NCBI GenBank assembly: GCA_018713485.1
Contig: DVOQ01000082.1
Coordinates: 1 to 50,938, forward strand
Direction of reading: 5' to 3'
DNA length: 50,938 bases
Source: Candidatus Avisuccinivibrio pullicola
GTDB taxonomy: Bacteria > Pseudomonadota > Gammaproteobacteria > Enterobacterales > Succinivibrionaceae
Shown here: piece after piece, positions 47,206-50,938 of the stretch
How the letters are laid out: every line of letters starts with the position of its first letter
How positions within the stretch are numbered: the first letter of the stretch is position 1
Made by a program: the position numbers and the translations under genes
The notes under the pieces: generated by a model
The model's input: only the letters and a program-made list of their open reading frames with translations
What the model was told of the DNA's origin: nothing
Database searches by the model: none

Positions 47206-48132
47206 ATGCGCGAACTCATCACTTATTTCATTCACCGGATCCGCCGCGACGAGATCATGCTGGAGGCGGCCTCGCTCTCCTTTACCACGGTGCTAGCCCT
47301 CGTTCCCGCCCTGACGGTGATCGTGTCCATCTTCACGCTCGCTCCGGCCTTTGAACCCTTAAAGGAAAACCTTAAGGATTTCGTCACCGCCAATTTCATG
47401 CCCGTCTTCTCCGATGCCATCGCCGAGCATATGGGACAGTTCGTCTCCAAGGCAGGCTCCATGACCGTCACGGGCTCCCTGGTCTTAATCGCGGTATCTC
47501 TGCTGCTGGTGCGCTCGGTCGATAAGAGCATCAACCGCATCTGGAAGGGCGGCCGCCGCCGTCGCACCATGACCTTCGCCATTTACTGGACGCTTTTAAC
47601 CGTAGGCCCTCTTTCCGTGGCTCTCACCTTATGGTTAAGCTCGCGTCTCGTGACCATGGCGATTTTCGAACTGGACATTTCTCTCGCGCAGCAGGTGCTC
47701 TACGTCATCACTCCGGTACTCATTGAAATGGCCGTGGTGACGACGCTCTTCATTACCGTGCCCGTGGCCCTGGTGCGCTTTACCGACGCCCTTTTAGGCG
47801 CGCTCTTCGTGACGGTGCTCTTTGAGATCTCCAAGAAGATCTTCTCGGTCTTCATCATCAATTTCTCGGACTACGAGGCCATTTACGGAGCCCTTGCCGC
47901 CATTCCCGTGCTCATGATCTGGATTAATATCAACTGGTGGATCATCCTGCTCGGGGCCGAGTTCACCTCCTGCCTGGGGCTCGTGCGCGGCGGTAACGTC
48001 GATGACGTACCGCGCCTCATGGCGCTCCTTGCCGGGCTAACGGGATCGAATTTAGGATCGAGCGAGGTGGTCAATCACCGCCGTCCGCCCTCGGTGCGCG
48101 TCAGGATCTCCAAACGCGCCGTGCGCCGTTAG
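47206..48132 (+). CDS. YihY/BrkB family inner-membrane protein
   Basis: A 308-residue UPF0761 (YihY, formerly 'RNase BN') protein with about six membrane segments. The family opening is clear: DEIMLEAASLSFTTVLALVP, then LLVRSVDKSINRIWKGGRRR and WININWWIILLGAEFTS. Function is unknown, and the old RNase BN label is incorrect for this family. A GGAG site precedes the ATG. yihY also lies in the wider glnA-typA neighbourhood in E. coli. Confidence 0.92.
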   Translation: MRELITYFIHRIRRDEIMLEAASLSFTTVLALVPALTVIVSIFTLAPAFEPLKENLKDFVTANFMPVFSDAIAEHMGQFVSKAGSMTVTGSLVLIAVSLLLVRSVDKSINRIWKGGRRRRTMTFAIYWTLLTVGPLSVALTLWLSSRLVTMAIFELDISLAQQVLYVITPVLIEMAVVTTLFITVPVALVRFTDALLGALFVTVLFEISKKIFSVFIINFSDYEAIYGALAAIPVLMIWININWWIILLGAEFTSCLGLVRGGNVDDVPRLMALLAGLTGSNLGSSEVVNHRRPPSVRVRISKRAVRR

Positions 48133-48489
48133 GCACTTAATTTTCACTGCATATTTTGGGTCACGCCCACTTTGTGCAGGATCTGAGGTCATGCGGGGCA
48201 CCTCCGGCTGGCATCCATAAGCCTCAGAAAGAAGCAGTCCGTGTCCTTAAAGCCGTACGCAGAGCGGCGTACGGTTCTGATGAGACTGACAGTGCCCTCT
48301 GACCCCCACGGATCAGGGGCAGATCTCTTTAAAGCCTTTGTCAGGCGGCTAACCGGCAGTTTAAGGCGATCCTGCAAATTTCGTGCATGAACTAAAAATT
48401 CTCACCCTAAGAGTGAGCTAAGTCCTCTCCCCTAAACTTTAAGTCAGGGGCAGGGAGCTCCTCACCACTACAACATGAGGACTAAGCTT
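48133..48489. other. Non-coding region with a hairpin and repeat copy 2
   Basis: No gene is supported in these 357 bases. A perfect 8-bp hairpin CCGTACGC/GCGTACGG lies at 48253-48274, and CTCAC/GTGAG pairs at about 48401-48417. Short open frames are present on both strands but show no family resemblance. The tail holds the second copy of the 26-bp repeat. Confidence 0.4.
48368..48393 (+). repeat. 26-bp dispersed repeat, copy 2
   Basis: This copy matches positions 86-111 at 24 of 26 bases. Each copy is followed by unrelated sequence and then a plus-strand gene. Confidence 0.5.
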
Positions 48490-48900
48490 ATGCACATGAA
48501 AATCTTCGTTCCGGTCGCCGTGGCGGCCGTGATTATGGGCACGGGGATGGGTCTTGCCTTCTCCGCTCCGCAGTCAGCTTCCGGAAGCTCAACGCAGGCA
48601 AACGTTCCCGCGGGCTTTGCCGTAAGTCAGGGGCAGAACGTGTCCGTGGCCTCACTTTCCGCGCTGCCCAACCATGAACGGGTCCAGCTGCGCGGCAGGC
48701 TTACCGGCTGGCTCCACGATGAGATTTACGAGTTCACCGACGAGAACGGTGACCGTGTCTGCGTCCACCTCGATGATGACTATGACTGGAGTCATATCCG
48801 CAAGGACGAGCTCATCGACATTGACGGCAAGCTCTTTAAAGGCCGCCGCCAGGGCAGGATGCACGTGGATGTGTGGCGGGCAGAGGCCGTCGCGCCCTAG
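48490..48900 (+). CDS. Periplasmic YgiW/YdeI-type OB-fold (BOF) stress protein
   Basis: A 136-residue exported protein. A signal peptide (VPVAVAAVIMGTGMGLAFSA) is followed by a low-complexity linker. The BOF domain then runs from about residue 60: VSVASLSALPNHERVQLRG, IYEFTDENGDRVCVHLDDD and LIDIDGKLFKG. YgiW-family proteins are linked to stress tolerance and ligand or peptide binding in the periplasm. ATG 48490 is chosen because GAGG precedes it by nine bases; an ATG 15 bases earlier is possible. Confidence 0.82.
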   Translation: MHMKIFVPVAVAAVIMGTGMGLAFSAPQSASGSSTQANVPAGFAVSQGQNVSVASLSALPNHERVQLRGRLTGWLHDEIYEFTDENGDRVCVHLDDDYDWSHIRKDELIDIDGKLFKGRRQGRMHVDVWRAEAVAP

Positions 48901-48954
48901 CGCCTTTAAAGCTACCTGGCAGGAGAATCTGCTAAAGGGGCAGGGTTTCCTGTG

Positions 48955-49002
48955 AGCGGGAAACTGCCACAGCGGGAAACTGCCACAGCGGGAAACTGCC
49001 AC
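48955..49002. repeat. Three perfect 16-bp tandem repeats
   Basis: AGCGGGAAACTGCCAC occurs three times head to tail without a mismatch. It lies 55 bases after the stop codon of the OB-fold gene and before the convergent esterase gene. No function is evident. Confidence 0.9.
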
Positions 49003-49114
49003 ATAGAGGGACAGAGCCTGTCAGGCGGCCTTTAAGACAACAATACTACCCCGCGCTCTGACTTACGCTGCAGCGTACTGGCGCGGGGTGGCAGCACTGA
49101 GACCTCCTCAGCTC

Positions 49115-49960
49115 TTACTTCACCGCGGTGAGCTTCAGGTATTCCTCTGCCATGCGCCTGCCTAATGCCTCATGCGAGGCCGTAGTCATATGCACGCCGT
49201 CCTTTAGCACTTCCGCGCCCTCGGAGGAGGCCAGCCCCGCGTTAAGACGCTTCGCGATCTTAGGCAGAGTGTTAAGGATAAGCCGGCCTGCCTCTCCGCC
49301 GTAATCCTGATAGAACTCGCCTATCACGATGGGCAGCTCAGGAGCGTTAAGATCGCTGCGCAGATTAGTGAGTACGTCCACTACCGCCGCCTCGTACATT
49401 ATCGGGCAGGTCAGGTGATCGACGTCTGACTCCCCCTGGATCCACAGTATGCCGTCAAGGCTCACGTCCCGTCCCGTTTCCTTTACCGCCTCAAGGGCCG
49501 AGCGTGCCGCTTCCACGGTGGTCATGTAGGGATTTACCGGCAGGTTATACCCCGAGTCGGGACTGTAGCCCTTAGGCCCGTGTCCTCTGCGCCACTCGCT
49601 GATATCGGTGCCGCCCCACGCACGGTTCACGAGCAGGATCTTGTCTCCCTCGGGCAGGGTTTTGATGATCTCCTCTGCAAAGGGTCGTCCTGCGTTGGTG
49701 CCATAGGTCACTCCGTCCTTATCGTGGCGCAGGGGATCCTTTGCGATTTCAATCTGATTTAAGGGAGATCCCGCGCGCCCGTCCGTGTAATTGAGCACGC
49801 TCGGGTTCTCGTCAAAGGAGAAGGGCGTCGCGTCACGCCCCACCATGTTCGACTGTCCAGCCAGCACGAAGACGTGCACGGTTTCGGCCTGCGCCGCCGC
49901 GTTGGCTCCTATAGCGAGAGACAGGGCTAAGGCAAGGGGGAGGGCTTTTTTAAGGTTCAT
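49115..49960 (-). CDS. Exported SGNH carbohydrate esterase (CE6/sialate O-acetylesterase-like)
   Basis: A 281-residue SGNH-type esterase of the DUF303/SASA family, which includes CE6 acetylxylan esterases. A signal peptide ends NAAAQA before ETV. The catalytic Ser37 lies in LAGQSNMVG. WIQGESDVDHL forms the second conserved block, and Asp254-x-x-His257 in KDGVHMTTASHEALG completes the triad. It probably removes acetyl groups from plant or mucin polysaccharides in the periplasm or outside. An AAGGAG site precedes the ATG. It stands alone here, though it could assist the galactan locus. Confidence 0.88.
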   Translation of the reverse strand: MNLKKALPLALALSLAIGANAAAQAETVHVFVLAGQSNMVGRDATPFSFDENPSVLNYTDGRAGSPLNQIEIAKDPLRHDKDGVTYGTNAGRPFAEEIIKTLPEGDKILLVNRAWGGTDISEWRRGHGPKGYSPDSGYNLPVNPYMTTVEAARSALEAVKETGRDVSLDGILWIQGESDVDHLTCPIMYEAAVVDVLTNLRSDLNAPELPIVIGEFYQDYGGEAGRLILNTLPKIAKRLNAGLASSEGAEVLKDGVHMTTASHEALGRRMAEEYLKLTAVK

Positions 49961-50938
49961 AGAAAACTCCTTCTTTGATTGCTGTGGAATGGCCTGCAGG
50001 AACGCGTTTTGCGAAGAGCTTCCTGAAGCGGCATTGTGAAATGCTTACGCCTGTGAAAAAGCTGTAAATCAGGTTTTGCTGGTTACTAGTATACAAGTGA
50101 GAGAAGGGCGTTTACGTGAGATCCCTCACGGAACCGGTTAGGAGAGTCCATTCAGGGAATAAGGCCGCTAAATGGAAAGTATCATGAAAGCAGGCGGGCG
50201 CAGCAGATCATGCCATAAGGCAGGGAGTTGTGGGTGTCTGAATGAGGCAGCAGCGGCAGCGACGGGAGAGGGGCGCTACGCCTTCTAGGGTCTGACTCCT
50301 CTCCACTGAGGCTACAGACCTCAGGTGTCTGAACGCAGAGGCCTCTCACTTACGGGAGGGACCTTACAGGAGAGGGTGAGACTCAGTCGTGCACGTGATT
50401 TTCACGTTCTCCCAGATGAACAGTGACCGCTCTCCGCAGTCACTGTACCTGCCGCAGGGCTTTCATCACTGAAATAAAAGGAGAGTTCCGCCGCAGTGCA
50501 GACACCTGGTCAATTATCTGTGGCCCACGCTTTAGGGCGCAGGGATACAGGAAATAGCAATGGCTTCCGGGGCGAAGCGGAGCCCCAATCTCCTCCTCGT
50601 TTCTCCCATAATATGTGTGTGTATACGTGGCAGGCCAGAAACGCCTGCTACATTCATGAATGTCATCACTTCTGCATACCCGTTAACTTTTAAACCGCGA
50701 ATTATTCCAAAATCCTGCCCGAGTATTTCCAACAGCGTTACCTTGAGGAAAAAAGCCTAAAAAGTGTCGGTTTTGATGATCGTCAGGGGGATCTGAGGGG
50801 TGGCATTCAAGTTGCTTTAAGTGCAATTGTTACAGTTCAGGGCATCCCTTTCTTATTTAAGGCGATCACCTAGCGTACTGAAATGTAAAAACAGGAATAT
50901 TAAGCATACGAAAAAATGCTAAGACCTATACTTGCGTT
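49961..50938. other. Gene-poor end of the window
   Basis: I see no intact gene in these 978 bases. The pseudopalindrome ACTAGTATACAAGT at 50085-50098 could be a regulator site for the esterase gene; its core TAGTATACAA also occurs before the porin gene. Positions 50696-50873 look like leftover coding sequence. The sequence between (50200-50550) has several short inverted repeats but no clear element. Confidence 0.4.
50696..50873 (+). pseudogene. Unrecognised coding remnant
   Basis: One plus-strand frame stays open for 59 codons between two stops and reads like protein: KILPEYFQQRYLEEKSLKSV, GFDDRQGDLRGGIQVALSAI and VTVQGIPFLFKAIT. There is no start codon or ribosome binding site, so if real it is a 5'-truncated gene. 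I do not recognise the family. Confidence 0.3.

Noticed and set aside
48652..49002. Minus-strand frame across the tandem repeats
   Set aside because: It is antisense to the OB-fold gene, whose own frame has a signal peptide and family motifs. Its N-terminus is only the 16-bp repeat translated.
50532..50732. 66-codon minus-strand frame near the right edge
   Set aside because: It starts with TTG and has no recognisable motif. It conflicts with the more protein-like plus-strand remnant, though neither is strong.

Overview
The window looks like part of a gammaproteobacterial chromosome next to the replication-initiation genes. Several features point to the Aeromonadales, possibly a gut Succinivibrionaceae; this is an inference. 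They are the gmk-rpoZ-spoT order, a DUF3334 protein otherwise familiar from Vibrio and Aeromonas, glnA divergent from typA next to ntrBC, engB and yihY (an E. coli-like neighbourhood), LamB- and OmpA-type outer membrane proteins, and rpmH-rnpA-yidD-yidC-mnmE divergent from dnaA-dnaN-recF. Base composition is moderately GC-rich, yet TTA is a common leucine codon.

Layout. 1-1156: a short repeat and an Rpn-family PD-(D/E)XK nuclease. 1401-13173: a galactan utilisation locus. It has an ABC ATPase divergent from a binding protein and two permeases, a GH53 endo-galactanase lipoprotein, a cytoplasmic GH42 beta-galactosidase, a LacI-type regulator and a LamB/ScrY-like porin with an Ala-rich coiled-coil N-terminus. 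The inferred flow is galactan cut by GH53, oligosaccharides entering through the porin and the ABC importer, and final cleavage by GH42. 13337-17124 (minus): mnmE, yidC, yidD, rnpA, rpmH. 17696-22050 (plus): dnaA with a very long Gln/Met/Asn/Phe-rich linker, then dnaN and recF. 22061-24045: the wreck of a Wadjet (jetABCD) plasmid-defence operon directly downstream of recF, interrupted by the 3' end of a TnpB-type element. 24402-26828: gyrB. 26945-27712: an intergenic array of six full parS sites plus half-sites.

27787-31129 (minus): glyS, glyQ and a TusA-like gene, then tRNA-Thr(TGT) and an OmpA-like porin (plus). 33016-35133 (minus): a CobW-type GTPase and an alpha/beta hydrolase. 35282-39796 (minus): spoT, rpoZ, gmk, engB, DUF3334. 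39931-45376 (minus): ntrC, ntrB, bioD, typA. 45699-48132 (plus): glnA and yihY. 48490-49960: a YgiW-type OB-fold protein and a CE6-like esterase. The last kilobase holds no intact gene.

Most notable points: (i) the decayed Wadjet operon inside the dnaA-dnaN-recF-gyrB block; (ii) the dense parS array a few kilobases from dnaA; (iii) an NtrC that has lost the GAFTGA loop, the Walker A lysine, the Walker B aspartate and one likely arginine finger, so it probably cannot activate sigma-54 promoters, together with repeated GTGCA-type half-sites upstream of ntrB and glnA; (iv) the prion-like DnaA linker.
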